Below, one piece after another: positions 39,576 through 49,509 of a stretch of DNA of 64,000 nt. This stretch comes from DATEMU01 sp964414585 (GTDB taxonomy: Bacteria > Planctomycetota > Phycisphaerae > UBA1845 > UTPLA1), in assembly GCA_964414585.1 (NCBI GenBank), contig CAYPXR010000102.1, positions 24,818 through 88,817 of the forward strand. Reading direction: 5' to 3'. A program made the translations under genes and the position numbers. Position 1 is the stretch's first letter. Each line of letters begins with the position of its first letter. Below the pieces are notes generated by a model that ran no database searches, had not been told where the DNA came from, and was given only the letters and a program-made list of their open reading frames with translations.

Positions 39576-41152
39576 TCGATCAGGCTGGCTTTGCGCTGCG
39601 CGGCCGCAACCCCGACGTGCTGACGTGCATCGCGAACCTGTCCAACGACGAGGTTTTCACGCCGCCCGAGTTCGCAAACCGGATGCTGGACACGCTGGCC
39701 CAGGCGTGGTCTGCCGACAACGGCGGCGCGAATATATGGGCGAACAAGACGGTGAGGTTTCTCGACCCCTGCACCAAGTCGGGTGTGTTCCTGCGGGAGA
39801 TCACCAGCCGACTCACTAAGGGCCTGGCGGACGAGATTCCGAACCTGGAGAAGCGCGTCAACCACATCCTGACGAAGCAGGTGTTCGGCATCGGCATCAC
39901 GTATCTCACGAGTCTACTTGCGCGGCGCAGCCTGTATTGTTCGAAGCACGCGAAGGGTAAGCACTCCATCGCCAATAGCTTTGGTAACGATGCTGGCAAC
40001 ATATGGTTCGAGCGGCTGGAGCACATTTGGGATGGGACAAAGTGCAAGTACTGCGGCGCACCGCAAACGGTATTCAACCGCGAGGAGGGACGAGAAACCC
40101 ACGCCTATGCGTTTATCCACACTAACGACATCAAAACTCGGATGACCGAGTTGTTTGGAGGCGATATGCAATTTGACGTGATCATTGGCAACCCCCCGTA
40201 TCAGATGACGGGTGGAGCGGGGGGATCGAGTGACTCCTCGATCTATCATCTTTTCGTCGAACAGGCGATGAGGCTGGACCCACGTTTCTTAAGCATGGTG
40301 ATTCCATCGAGGTGGTTAGCAGGTGGACGTGGCATGGATAACTTCCGTCAGGCGATGCTCAAAGGCAAACACATCAGCCACTTCGTTGATTACACCAAGA
40401 TGTCAACGGCATTCCCTGGCGTGGATTTCGAGGGCGGCGTTGGTTACTTCTTATGGGACAGGAACCACCACGGCGATTGCGAATATACGCTTTTCCAAGC
40501 AGACGAATGTCATCCAACGATTACTCGTGACCTCGGAGGATATGATATTTTTATTCGCGACCACCGCGCGTTGGCTATCTTGGACAAAGTTCGCGCCAAG
40601 GGGGAGCCGACGATGGAACGCATAGTCAGCGCCGACACACCGTTTGGCTTGGCAACAAATTTCTCAGATTGGAAGAGTTCCCCCTTCAAGGGTTCACTTG
40701 TTCTGCATCTAACGGAGCGAGGGAAGCGAACCGTGGGGTACGTCCCCAAATCTGCCATCCGAAAAAACACGAAGTTGCTCGACGCTTGGAAAGTTCTACT
40801 ACCTGAGGCGTATGGAGAACGGGGAGCAATCCCAGCGCTTGTTCTCGGCCAGTCTATCGTAGCGGGGCCGAATTCCGCATGCACACAAACTTATCTCGTT
40901 GTAGGTCCTTTCGACAGAAAAGCCGAAGCAAACAGCGTCGAGTCGTACCTCACAACGCGGTTCTTTCGTTTTCTTGTCTCCCTTCGGAAAATCACGCAGC
41001 ATGCGTTGCGTTCAACTTACTCGTGGGTTCCGCAGCAATCGTGGGACAAAACTTGGACCGATGAGGCGCTCAATAAAAAATACGGCCTCAAAAGGGACGA
41101 GGTCGCGTTTATCAACAGCATGATTCGGCCTATGGGCGACAGCGATGAGTAA
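39572..41152 (+). CDS. Eco57I-type restriction-modification methylase subunit
   Basis: A 526-residue protein. It has its own FTPPEFANRMLDTLAQAW start of a methylase fold, a degenerate motif I (FLDPCTKSGVFLREI), a zinc-binding insert (CKYCGAPQTVF), the catalytic FDVIIGNPPYQMTGG (about 202-216), and a specificity-like C-terminal half (FEGGVGYFLWDRNHHGDCEY). It overlaps the nuclease/helicase gene by 8 bases. It methylates adenine in the recognition site; target sequence unknown. Confidence 0.82.
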   Translation: MIDQAGFALRGRNPDVLTCIANLSNDEVFTPPEFANRMLDTLAQAWSADNGGANIWANKTVRFLDPCTKSGVFLREITSRLTKGLADEIPNLEKRVNHILTKQVFGIGITYLTSLLARRSLYCSKHAKGKHSIANSFGNDAGNIWFERLEHIWDGTKCKYCGAPQTVFNREEGRETHAYAFIHTNDIKTRMTELFGGDMQFDVIIGNPPYQMTGGAGGSSDSSIYHLFVEQAMRLDPRFLSMVIPSRWLAGGRGMDNFRQAMLKGKHISHFVDYTKMSTAFPGVDFEGGVGYFLWDRNHHGDCEYTLFQADECHPTITRDLGGYDIFIRDHRALAILDKVRAKGEPTMERIVSADTPFGLATNFSDWKSSPFKGSLVLHLTERGKRTVGYVPKSAIRKNTKLLDAWKVLLPEAYGERGAIPALVLGQSIVAGPNSACTQTYLVVGPFDRKAEANSVESYLTTRFFRFLVSLRKITQHALRSTYSWVPQQSWDKTWTDEALNKKYGLKRDEVAFINSMIRPMGDSDE

Positions 41153-43682
41153 GACCATCGAAGAAATCCTTGCGCCAAAGCCAGAAGCTCGACCACGCAT
41201 CTACGCCTACTCGATTGCCGACACGGCGCACAAGGGCCTCCTCAAGGTGGGCCAAACTACGCGCGACGTGAAGCAGCGCATCGCCGAGCAACTCAAGACC
41301 GCAGCAATCAAGAACTATACCATCGAGTTGGATGAGTCCGCTGAGTGCGACGATGGCTCGATCTTCACCGATCACCACGTGCGTATGGCGCTCGTCAGGA
41401 AGAAATTTGAGAACACCGAACTGGAGTGGATGCGATGTTCGGTCAAAGACGTCAAGACCGTGCTCACCGAGCTTCGCACCGGTCAACGGTTCACAGGCAC
41501 GCATCACGAAGCCTTCGCGATGCGCCGCGAGCAGGTTGAAGCTGTGAACAAGACGCACGCCTACTTCCACTCGATCTGGAAGGAGGATATGCACGCCGCT
41601 CCGCGCTTCCTTTGGAACGCGAAGATGCGCTTTGGAAAGACCTTCACGACATATCAACTCGCCAAAAAGCTCGGGGCGAAGCGCGTGTTGGTCGTGACCT
41701 TCAAGCCCGCTGTCGAGGATGCGTGGCAGACGGACCTGGAATCACACGTGGATTTCGATGGATGGCAGTACCTCTCCCGCAACTGCGATGGAGACCCGAC
41801 GAAGATCAAGAGTAAGAACCCGGTGGTCTATTTCGGCTCCTTTCAGGACCTGCTCGGCCGCGACTCGGCGGGCAACATCAAATCCAAGAACGAGTGGCTC
41901 CACAAGGTGAAGTGGGACCTCGTGGTCTTCGACGAATACCACTTCGGCGCATGGCGCGACACCGCGAAGGAACTTTTCGAGGGTGAGGAAGAGGCAGTCG
42001 CCAAGAAGGAGGCCAAGCTCGAATACGGCAGTGGGCTGGAAAACGTGAATGAAGACCTCAGCGAACTCTCGGAGAAGGAGATCGAATTCCTGCCCATCAC
42101 AACAAAGGCGTATCTTTACCTCTCCGGCACGCCGTTCAGGGCGCTGGCCACGGGCGAATTTATCGAGGAGCAAATCTTTAACTGGACTTACACTGACGAG
42201 CAGCGCGCAAAAGAGCAATTCGCCGCGAGGAACGTGGGCAAGTGGAACCCCTACGGCGCGCTGCCGCAGATGCGCCTGCTTACCTATCAGATGCCGGACG
42301 AACTACTCGCCATTGCGAACGCCGGGGAATTCGACGAGTTCGATCTCAACGCTTTCTTTGAGGCGTCGGGCACGGGCGTAAAGGCACAGTTCAAACATAA
42401 GAGCGACGTGCAGAAGTGGCTCGATATTATCCGTGGCGGTTACGCGCCCAAAGCGGCGGAGTATCTGAAGACAGGTACGCGGCCGCCGTTTCCGTATTCG
42501 GATGTACGTCTGCTGCCGTACTTGCAGCACTCCTTCTGGTTACTCCCGAATGTTGCGGCTTGCCACGCAATGGCAAACCTGCTGGCAGAAAAGCACAACA
42601 CCTTCTGGCATGAATACGAGGTGGTCGTCGCCGCTGGCGCTTCGGCGGGCATCGGCCTTGGCGCGTTGCCGCCGGTGCGCAAGGCCATCGGAAGTGGATT
42701 CGAGACCAAGACCATAACGCTGTCGTGCGGAAAGCTCACCACAGGCGTTACGGTGCCGCAGTGGTCATCCATCCTGATGCTGCGCAACCTCAAGTCACCG
42801 GAGTCGTACTTTCAGGCCGCGTTCCGCGTGCAATCACCGTGGTCAGTCAAGAACCCCAACGGCGACAATCCAAACGAGGAGGACATCCTCAAGCCCATTT
42901 GCTTCGTGTTCGACTTCGCGCCCACACGCGCGTTGCGGCAACTCTCTGAGTATGGGATCGGTCTGTCACCAAACGAGCCAAACCCGGAGAACGCGGTCAA
43001 GGACCTCGTATCGTTTCTGCCCGTGCTGGCGTACGACGGCGCGAATATGACGCAGATTGATGCCGGTGGCATTCTCGACATCGCGATGGCGGGCACCTCA
43101 GCCACGCTGCTGGCTCGCAAGTGGCAAAGCGCGCTCCTCGTGAACGTGGACAACGACACCCTTCGCCGCGTACTAGACAACCCCGAAGCGATGGCGGCCG
43201 TGGAGCGCATCGAGGGCTGGCGCGCCCTGGGTGACGACATCATCGAGACAATCATTAACAAGAGCGACAAGGTAAAGGAACTCAAGAACAAGGCCAAGGA
43301 TAAGGAACTGTCGGCCAAAGAAGAGAGACAACTCACCGAAGAGGAGAAGGAATACAAGTCCAAGCGCAAACTCGTCCAGGAGAAGCTGATTAAGTTCGCG
43401 ACGCGAATCCCGGCGTTCATGTACCTGACGGATTTTCGGGAAAACACCCTACAGGATGTCATCACGAAACTTGAACCGGAATTATTCCTAGCCGTCACCG
43501 GCCTGACAGTGAAGGACTTTCACCTGCTTGTCCGGCTGAAGGTGTTCAACACTGAGCAAATGAACCAGGCCGTGTTCGCATTCCGTCGCTACGAAGACGC
43601 TTCTCTCCGCTATACGGGAATCGAGAGCCACGATGGTTTGACCCACTATGGGCTTTATGACACAGTGGTCGCTAAGGAGTGA
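41145..43682 (+). CDS. GIY-YIG/T5orf172-type nuclease fused to SF2 helicase (restriction subunit)
   Basis: An 845-residue protein. The N-terminal domain (about 18-105: RIYAYSIADTAHKGLLKVGQ then TTRDVKQRIAEQL) looks like a GIY-YIG/T5orf172 nuclease. The helicase part has motif I NAKMRFGKTF (about 159-168), motif II VVFDEYHFGAW (about 259-269), motif III YLSGTPFRAL, and motif VI SYFQAAFRVQSPW. It forms a block with the two preceding methylases: modification plus ATP-dependent cleavage of unmodified DNA. The architecture is not that of classical HsdR or Res proteins. Confidence 0.82.
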   Translation: MSKTIEEILAPKPEARPRIYAYSIADTAHKGLLKVGQTTRDVKQRIAEQLKTAAIKNYTIELDESAECDDGSIFTDHHVRMALVRKKFENTELEWMRCSVKDVKTVLTELRTGQRFTGTHHEAFAMRREQVEAVNKTHAYFHSIWKEDMHAAPRFLWNAKMRFGKTFTTYQLAKKLGAKRVLVVTFKPAVEDAWQTDLESHVDFDGWQYLSRNCDGDPTKIKSKNPVVYFGSFQDLLGRDSAGNIKSKNEWLHKVKWDLVVFDEYHFGAWRDTAKELFEGEEEAVAKKEAKLEYGSGLENVNEDLSELSEKEIEFLPITTKAYLYLSGTPFRALATGEFIEEQIFNWTYTDEQRAKEQFAARNVGKWNPYGALPQMRLLTYQMPDELLAIANAGEFDEFDLNAFFEASGTGVKAQFKHKSDVQKWLDIIRGGYAPKAAEYLKTGTRPPFPYSDVRLLPYLQHSFWLLPNVAACHAMANLLAEKHNTFWHEYEVVVAAGASAGIGLGALPPVRKAIGSGFETKTITLSCGKLTTGVTVPQWSSILMLRNLKSPESYFQAAFRVQSPWSVKNPNGDNPNEEDILKPICFVFDFAPTRALRQLSEYGIGLSPNEPNPENAVKDLVSFLPVLAYDGANMTQIDAGGILDIAMAGTSATLLARKWQSALLVNVDNDTLRRVLDNPEAMAAVERIEGWRALGDDIIETIINKSDKVKELKNKAKDKELSAKEERQLTEEEKEYKSKRKLVQEKLIKFATRIPAFMYLTDFRENTLQDVITKLEPELFLAVTGLTVKDFHLLVRLKVFNTEQMNQAVFAFRRYEDASLRYTGIESHDGLTHYGLYDTVVAKE

Positions 43683-43750
43683 ACACTCGTGATGCTTGCC
43701 ACAGTAATTCAATGCTCGCGTTGCCTTTTCTGTGATACGGATAGTTCGCC

Positions 43751-44548
43751 ATGAGAATTGCGACGGGAAAAGAGGTCTATGCCTGCGATTGCGATCCTGT
43801 GATCGCACGGGGGCTTTCGCTGACTGACAAAGAAGTTCAGTCCGCGCTAACGCAACGCTTGCCGGAAATTCTTGACGACCAGCTAGGGCAACAGAGACTA
43901 GATACCTTACTCTCAGGTCTATCAACTACATCCTTCCAGGATAAGCGCATCAAGCAAATCCTGTCAGTCAAACGAGAGGTCGAGGATTGGCGTGTTGGAG
44001 AGGCCATCGCCGAAGCCTATCTCGTCGATCATCGGGCTTGCACTTTTCCATGGCCGTCCGGTCGTGATCTAAAGAACCCTGATAGCAGTCCAGCCGGTGC
44101 CGACTTAGTTGGTTTCGAGAAACGCGATAAGAGGACCCGCTTTGCTTTCGGCGAGGTCAAAACCTCCCAAGAGCAAAAATGGCCGCCTTCGGCAATGAAA
44201 GGACGGCATGGTCTAAGCAAACAACTTGAGTCCCTTCGAGATTCCTCGGATGTTAAGGATCATTTAGTTCGCTACTTGGGTCATCGAGCACCCAACACAA
44301 ACTGGGTTTCGGAATATAAAGACGCCGCGAAGGCATATTTGCAGGATCATGCCGACGTGGCGCTCCACGGAATCATGATTCGCGATGTAGCACCTAAAGA
44401 GACCGATCTTCGGAGCCGTGGCGCCGCATTAGCTAAGAAGCGACCAACCGCCACGTCAATCGAACTTCGCGCGATTTACCTACCTGCGGATAGTGTTAAG
44501 GCTCTGCCAACGCGCATCGTTGCAAAGCAGCAGGGGGTAAGCCAATGA
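43751..44548 (+). CDS. hamA: Hachiman defence protein HamA (DUF1837 nuclease)
   Basis: A 265-residue protein from ATG 43,751. A PD-(D/E)xK-like active site is visible: GADLVGFE (Asp118) and FAFGEVKTS (Glu135, Lys137), with an upstream EAIAEAYL helix. Size, sequence and the 4-base overlap with a large SF2 helicase match Hachiman (HamA-HamB). In that system HamA is the DNase, held inactive by the helicase until DNA damage or phage DNA is sensed. Sixty-eight bases separate it from the restriction operon, so it may have its own promoter. Confidence 0.82.
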   Translation: MRIATGKEVYACDCDPVIARGLSLTDKEVQSALTQRLPEILDDQLGQQRLDTLLSGLSTTSFQDKRIKQILSVKREVEDWRVGEAIAEAYLVDHRACTFPWPSGRDLKNPDSSPAGADLVGFEKRDKRTRFAFGEVKTSQEQKWPPSAMKGRHGLSKQLESLRDSSDVKDHLVRYLGHRAPNTNWVSEYKDAAKAYLQDHADVALHGIMIRDVAPKETDLRSRGAALAKKRPTATSIELRAIYLPADSVKALPTRIVAKQQGVSQ

Positions 44549-47500
44549 TTGTTACCCAAGAGTCCCTGCGACGCCTCGATCAGCACTGGGCCGTGGCCTC
44601 TCTTAGCAGTCGCGTTCGACAACGCGGAACGACTGTTGCTTCTTTAAGGCACGTTCGTGAGCATATTGGCCGCCAACTTGAGATTCAGTTTTCAGAGAAA
44701 GCTGACGACACAGACAAGCTTGGCAATCTCGCCATGGCCTACGAACTCGCAGCCGTTGAGGGGCTAGATGCATTGCTACATCCAACCCAGGACTCAGCTA
44801 ACGTCGAACTTCAACAACAAGCAATGGCGGGAGCATTCCGCGCATTTGAGATCAGACGCTCGCTCCCAATTCCTTCAGATGATGATTACAGAGTATTTCA
44901 TATTCTACATCTGGCCGCGCTCGCCTATTGCGGAGACCGCTGGACCGACCTACGTCGGTGGCTTCACGAGCATCAGCCCATTACGACTTCACCGTCGGTG
45001 GCGAAAGTTGATTGGGATCGTCGCGTCACGTACAGACTGTTCGAGTGCTGGATTCGACTGCTCCGCAAGGATCGATGGGATGATCTAGATGGGGTAAGAG
45101 AAATCATAGCTGGCTTACGTGAAGACCAGAATGCGTATGAAGCCGGTGTCCTGAAAAAAGAGTCGGACGCTGCCACACACGCAATGGCCTTTCGTTTGGT
45201 TGCTCTCTATCACTGGGCAAAGGCAACAGAGATTCTGGCCCGCTACATGTTGCAAGGCGAGCCAACGGCGGTTGCAACCCAATTGGACCAACACTTCGAG
45301 CGCTCGCGGGATGCTGCCCAAGCATCGCGCGATCCGTCGCTCGAAGTATTGACCAGATGGCTTCACGTTGCAGCCCGCAGAATGGTCGAAGGGTCAATCT
45401 GGTGGGTCGCGCAGACCGTCAACTCCCGAGCTACACGATTTGTGAGCCAAGTTACAAAAGCACGCGCCTTGTTCGAGTTGCTGCCACCACAAAGAGCCGC
45501 GTTACAAGAACATGGACTTCTTGACCCATCCAGTCGAGCAGTGATTGTGGATCTGCCAACGTCGGGCGGCAAGACGACGTTAGCGCAGTTCAGAATACTG
45601 CAAGCGCTCAATCAATTTGACGCAGACCAAGGGTGGGTTGCCTATGTTGCGCCAACGAAGGCGCTGACTTCGCAGATTACAAGACGCCTTCGAGAGGACT
45701 TTGAGCCCCTCCAGATTAACGTAGAACAACTTACGGCTGCCGTCGAAATCGACGGCTTTGAGGAAAGGCTTCTTGCTACAACAGATGCAAACTCGTCATT
45801 CCATGTGCTTGTGGCCACTCCCGAGAAGTTGGATTTGGTTATCCGCAATAAGAAAATCAGTCGCCCGCTGGCTTTGATAGTGATGGACGAGGCGCACAAC
45901 ATTGAGGACGAGGAGCGAGGCTTACGGATTGAACTCCTGCTGGCAACGATTAAAAGGGATTGTCCCAACGCCAATTTCTTGTTGATGATGCCAAATGTTC
46001 CGAATGCCTCAGACCTTGCCACATGGCTTGGCTCGGGCAAGGGACGTACCGTTAGTCTCGCAACCAGCGCGTGGCAACCGAATGAGAGGATTGTTGGAAC
46101 GTACAGTATTCAACGAGAGACCCCTAGGTCCAGGGAGTGGAATGTCACGTTTGAGTCTCTTACCACGACACCGAAAACGATTCACCTCGAAGGCAACCAT
46201 CAAGTTGGAAGTGGAAGGCTACTGCCGATCAGCTATACAAAGGCTAAGTCGCTTACCAAATTAACCGGCGCTATGGCCAAGAACTTTTCTGAACGGGGCA
46301 CAAGTATCGGTGTCGCACGGACAATTCCTGACGCATGGACGATGGCTCGGACGATTGCCGATGACTTACAGCCCCTCGACCCTCTGCCCGAAGAAGTCGG
46401 ACTCGTTCAACGATTCCTTGCGACTGAAATCAGTCCGCAATTCGAGTTAATTGACATGCTTCAAAAAGGTGTCGGCGTTCACCACGCGGGCCTGTCAGAC
46501 GACGCTCGATCGTTGATTGAGTGGCTGGCCGAGACTAGTCATCTCCGCGTGTTATGCGCGACAGCAACAATCACACAAGGAATAAATTTTCCGGTGTCCT
46601 CAGTTTTCCTTGCAAGTATCTATGTTCCGCATGGCAGGATGAGCACGCGAATGAACACGCGGAGCTTCTGGAACCTTGCGGGGCGCGCAGGGAGAATAAA
46701 ACAGGACAGCGTCGGAGTTGTAGGAATTGCCGGTGGCGAAAACGCCACAGAGATTCGCGGCTTTGTAAGCGAAGCGACGGAGGACCTCATATCACGTTTG
46801 GTAACACTCTTGGATGAGGTGGAGCAGCTGGGCCAGCTTGCGAACCTGTCTCTGGTCATCGAAGAGGAACAGTGGGCCGATTTCCGGAGCTATGTTGCGC
46901 ACTTATGGAATGACAAGAAGAACTTAGATGCCGTACTCGCCGAGACCGAACAGCTTCTCCGCAATACGTTTGGATACAGTGCGCTCCAATCCAAAGGCGG
47001 GGAGGGTCAACGTCGGAAGGCGAAGGCGTTATTAGATGCAACCAAAGATTACGCGAAGAAAATCGCGAGTAATCCAGGCAGCGCCCTTTTGGCAGATGCC
47101 ACAGGGTTCGCCCCCGATGGGGTTGCGTCGGCGTTAGCGGCCATGACTGGGTTGCCGAGAAAGCTTACTGCTACCGACTGGGAACCCAAGAGTCTTTTCG
47201 GTCCCATGAACAAATCCATGCTGCCGCACCTTGTTGGTGTCATGATGCGGATTCCTCAGATTAAGAAATCACTTATCGATCTTGCAGGTATTGGGCCAGA
47301 CCAGCGACGTATCGCGGAGGTAGCGCAAGCATGGGTAAGTGGCATGAGCGTTGAGCAGATTGCAAAACATTACTTTACTGATCCGTCCGAACCAACAGTG
47401 ACTACTGATGCGATTACGTCGGCATGTCGCGCTATCTATCGCAATCTCGCAAGTGCGGGCACATGGGGTCTTTCCGCTCTAAGCAAACTGGGACCTTCTG

Positions 47501-47844
47501 GACTAGATTTCGAGAAGATGCAACCTGAAATGAAACGGGCCATCAACAACTTACCTGCCATGCTCTATCACGGCGTAACGTCAGAGGAAGCGGTTCTCAT
47601 GCGGATGAACTCTGTTCCTCGGACTGTCGCAGAACGACTTGGCCAACAGTTTGCCGATAACGTAACACCGGACACGCAGAATGTTCGCGTTGCGCGTACA
47701 TTCTTAAGGTCCTTGCAAGATGCAGATTGGCAAAGGGTAGCGCCCAAGAACGCTACAATGAGCGGCGCAGACTATCGCACAATTTGGATGCGGCTCGCTG
47801 GCGAATCAACTGCCACCGCATTACCCAAAGCCGAATCTCAATAG
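44545..47844 (+). CDS. hamB: Hachiman defence helicase HamB
   Basis: A 1,099-residue SF2 helicase starting inside the hamA stop (ATGA). Motif I is DLPTSGGKTTLAQF (about 336-349), motif II IVMDEAHNIED (about 447-457), then GVHHAGLSDDAR and LCATATITQGINFPVS, and motif VI LAGRAGRI, all of the Ski2-like kind. About 320 residues precede the helicase core, a long N-terminal region found in HamB. It translocates on DNA and licenses HamA. Length is at the expected size for HamB. Confidence 0.85.
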   Translation: MIVTQESLRRLDQHWAVASLSSRVRQRGTTVASLRHVREHIGRQLEIQFSEKADDTDKLGNLAMAYELAAVEGLDALLHPTQDSANVELQQQAMAGAFRAFEIRRSLPIPSDDDYRVFHILHLAALAYCGDRWTDLRRWLHEHQPITTSPSVAKVDWDRRVTYRLFECWIRLLRKDRWDDLDGVREIIAGLREDQNAYEAGVLKKESDAATHAMAFRLVALYHWAKATEILARYMLQGEPTAVATQLDQHFERSRDAAQASRDPSLEVLTRWLHVAARRMVEGSIWWVAQTVNSRATRFVSQVTKARALFELLPPQRAALQEHGLLDPSSRAVIVDLPTSGGKTTLAQFRILQALNQFDADQGWVAYVAPTKALTSQITRRLREDFEPLQINVEQLTAAVEIDGFEERLLATTDANSSFHVLVATPEKLDLVIRNKKISRPLALIVMDEAHNIEDEERGLRIELLLATIKRDCPNANFLLMMPNVPNASDLATWLGSGKGRTVSLATSAWQPNERIVGTYSIQRETPRSREWNVTFESLTTTPKTIHLEGNHQVGSGRLLPISYTKAKSLTKLTGAMAKNFSERGTSIGVARTIPDAWTMARTIADDLQPLDPLPEEVGLVQRFLATEISPQFELIDMLQKGVGVHHAGLSDDARSLIEWLAETSHLRVLCATATITQGINFPVSSVFLASIYVPHGRMSTRMNTRSFWNLAGRAGRIKQDSVGVVGIAGGENATEIRGFVSEATEDLISRLVTLLDEVEQLGQLANLSLVIEEEQWADFRSYVAHLWNDKKNLDAVLAETEQLLRNTFGYSALQSKGGEGQRRKAKALLDATKDYAKKIASNPGSALLADATGFAPDGVASALAAMTGLPRKLTATDWEPKSLFGPMNKSMLPHLVGVMMRIPQIKKSLIDLAGIGPDQRRIAEVAQAWVSGMSVEQIAKHYFTDPSEPTVTTDAITSACRAIYRNLASAGTWGLSALSKLGPSGLDFEKMQPEMKRAINNLPAMLYHGVTSEEAVLMRMNSVPRTVAERLGQQFADNVTPDTQNVRVARTFLRSLQDADWQRVAPKNATMSGADYRTIWMRLAGESTATALPKAESQ

Positions 47845-47859
47845 ATCAAGGGAAGTATT

Positions 47860-48029
47860 AACTGCCCTCAAACTGCCCTCAAAACGCATCACGAGACGGT
47901 AAAAAACCGTGTAGGAACAGGACATCGGTGAGGCGCGCGAAGTCGTTGTCGCTTCGGAGGTTGGGCGATAAACTGAGGCTCCGGCAGAGGTTAATGAATC
48001 GGGGTAGATCGAATCCCCCCCTCTCCGTT
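47860..48029 (+). repeat. Right end of element 1 with attR core
   Basis: About 170 bases, homologous to 50,845-51,013. It starts with two tandem ACTGCCCTCAA units (47,861-47,886, also at 16,022, 48,207 and 50,846), then a shared block including AAACCGTGTAGGAACAGGAC, and ends in the 21-bp tRNA-Ser repeat (48,009-48,029). No gene lies between the hamB stop and 48,308. Confidence 0.75.
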
Positions 48030-48243
48030 ACAGTTTTTTCGTGTGCTGAGGAACACAAGCAAAGCCTGTATTTGCAATGTCTTACGCGACCGACGAATCG
48101 TCGCGCGAACGGAAGAGGCTGGCATTCTCCGCTTCGCACGATCCATCTCGTGCAAGTGACTGAGTCTGTTGGAGTTGCGACGAGCTTCTCGGTTGTTGAC
48201 TGGCCGACTGCCCTCAAACTGCCCTCAAAACGGTTCAGAGTTT
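48030..48243 (-). pseudogene. Relic of an integrase 3' end
   Basis: On the minus strand this stretch encodes NRFEGSLRAVGQSTTEKL, nearly the same as SRFEGSLRAVGQSTIEKL in the element 1 integrase. It then diverges and runs to VTERGGFDLP at the core, against ETERGGFEPP in int. The catalytic domain is missing. The 26-bp CTCAAACTGCCCTC-type repeat at 48,207-48,232 is the DNA version of this conserved segment. Confidence 0.62.
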
Positions 48244-48308
48244 CAACGGCTAGACGCGAAAGTCGGCGGTTTATTGACGCGTGAATCCTGCGCGGGAGAA
48301 TCGCGACG

Positions 48309-49492
48309 ATGAAACGAGCGGGCCGGAAAACAAAGGATTCCATCGGCGGGTCGAAGGGGCCGAATTCGGCAGTCGATTCAACAACGAGGAAGGGGCGATT
48401 CCTTCCCGTCGCCACCTTTCTCGCTGGCGCGGGCGTGACAGCGGTGGCTTTCCTGACAGCGAATTCACTTCGACAACCTGTCCGTTCGCCGGAAACGCCG
48501 ATGTCGCCCGCGAAACAGCCCGAAGGTATTAGAGCCTGTTCCTCGTTGTACGACCTGCTGGCGATGACGCCGGACGACCTTGCCAGAGTTGATATCGCCG
48601 GCACGAACTTGCTTTGTGCGAGCGGTCTTCCCGGCGCTGAGAATCTCGATATCAGCGCTGCCACGAAGAAGCTCGATGAATGGGCGGCGAAAGTCAAGTT
48701 CGAGACCGAACGTCACCTATATCGCGTCAAAGACCCTCGATACGCGGATCACTACAGGCACTCCGAAGCGAGGCTTCGTGCTGAATTCATCGTCCAGTGC
48801 CTTCAGGAAGATTGCGGCGTCCATTACAACGTCGCCCGAATACGCGACATCATTTTTTCAAACTCCAAGGACCTGTTCCTTCACGGCATGATCGGCAGTG
48901 ACAACGGCGGACCTGCGCGTCGATGCCGGTGATGTACGTCGCGATTGGTCGGCGGCTTGGCTATCCCATGAAGCTCGTCGGAGCCAAGACGCACCTGTTC
49001 TGCCGCTGGGATGGCGGCGGGGAGCGATTCAACATCGAGGGTGCATCGAACGGAAACGTGAACTACTTCGATGATGACTATTATCGAAAATGGCCCGAAC
49101 CGATCAGCGATGTTGAAATGGCGACAGGTGAATTCCTCAAATCGCTCGGACCGACGGAAGAATTGGCCAGCTTCCTTGTCAGCCGTGGAGCTTGTCTCCA
49201 AGCAAATAACCGATTACCAGAGGCGATGGCTGCCTTCTCCGAGGCATACCGTCTGATGCCGAAGGCGATTACGACACGAGGCAGCATGCTCAATGCCAGT
49301 GCGTTGGTGCCGGTCAGTGATATCGAAATCTTCGCCCGTCGGGCCCGCGCGAAGGGCATCGGTGGGGCCAAAACACCATTACTCCCGCCAAATCCGGCTC
49401 AGCGGGGTGGGACACCAAAGCCGCCAGGGATTCGGCCCACGAATCCGACTATCCCCTTGGCGCAGCCAGGGCGACGCGGTGATAATCCATGA
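48309..49492 (+). pseudogene. Transglutaminase-like protein gene broken by a frameshift
   Basis: The first part (48,309 to about 48,910) encodes an N-terminal membrane segment (FLPVATFLAGAGVTAVAFL) and a helical region ending FLHGMIGSDNGG. The second frame (from about 48,911 to 49,492) continues with TCASMPVMYVAIGRRLGYPM and KLVGAKTHLFCRWDG, the Cys and His boxes of a transglutaminase/SirB1-like fold. Together they make one normal protein; a one-base deletion near 48,910 separates them. A Pro-rich tail (GGTPKPPGIRPTNPTIPLAQ) ends it. Either decay or a sequencing error. Confidence 0.7.
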
Positions 49493-49509
49493 GTATTGGA
49501 GGCCCGATC

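Larger units (their letters stand above)
15948..48029. mobile_element. Element 1: integrative mobilisable element in tRNA-Ser
   Basis: A region of about 32 kb bounded by the 21-bp tRNA-Ser repeat, with a tyrosine recombinase and Xis-like gene at the left end, a MobF relaxase and T4SS coupling protein, and cargo: methyltransferase, ArdC, Fic, zinc cassette, restriction system, Hachiman. No VirB4, VirB6, VirB8, VirB9, VirB10 or pilin-like genes are seen, so it would need a helper transfer channel. It also contains a second recombinase and tRNA-Leu-type sites, so it is composite. Confidence 0.8.

Noticed and set aside
47879..48697. 272-codon minus-strand frame across attR
   Set aside because: It joins an integrase relic to sequence antisense to the transglutaminase-like gene; not a real protein.
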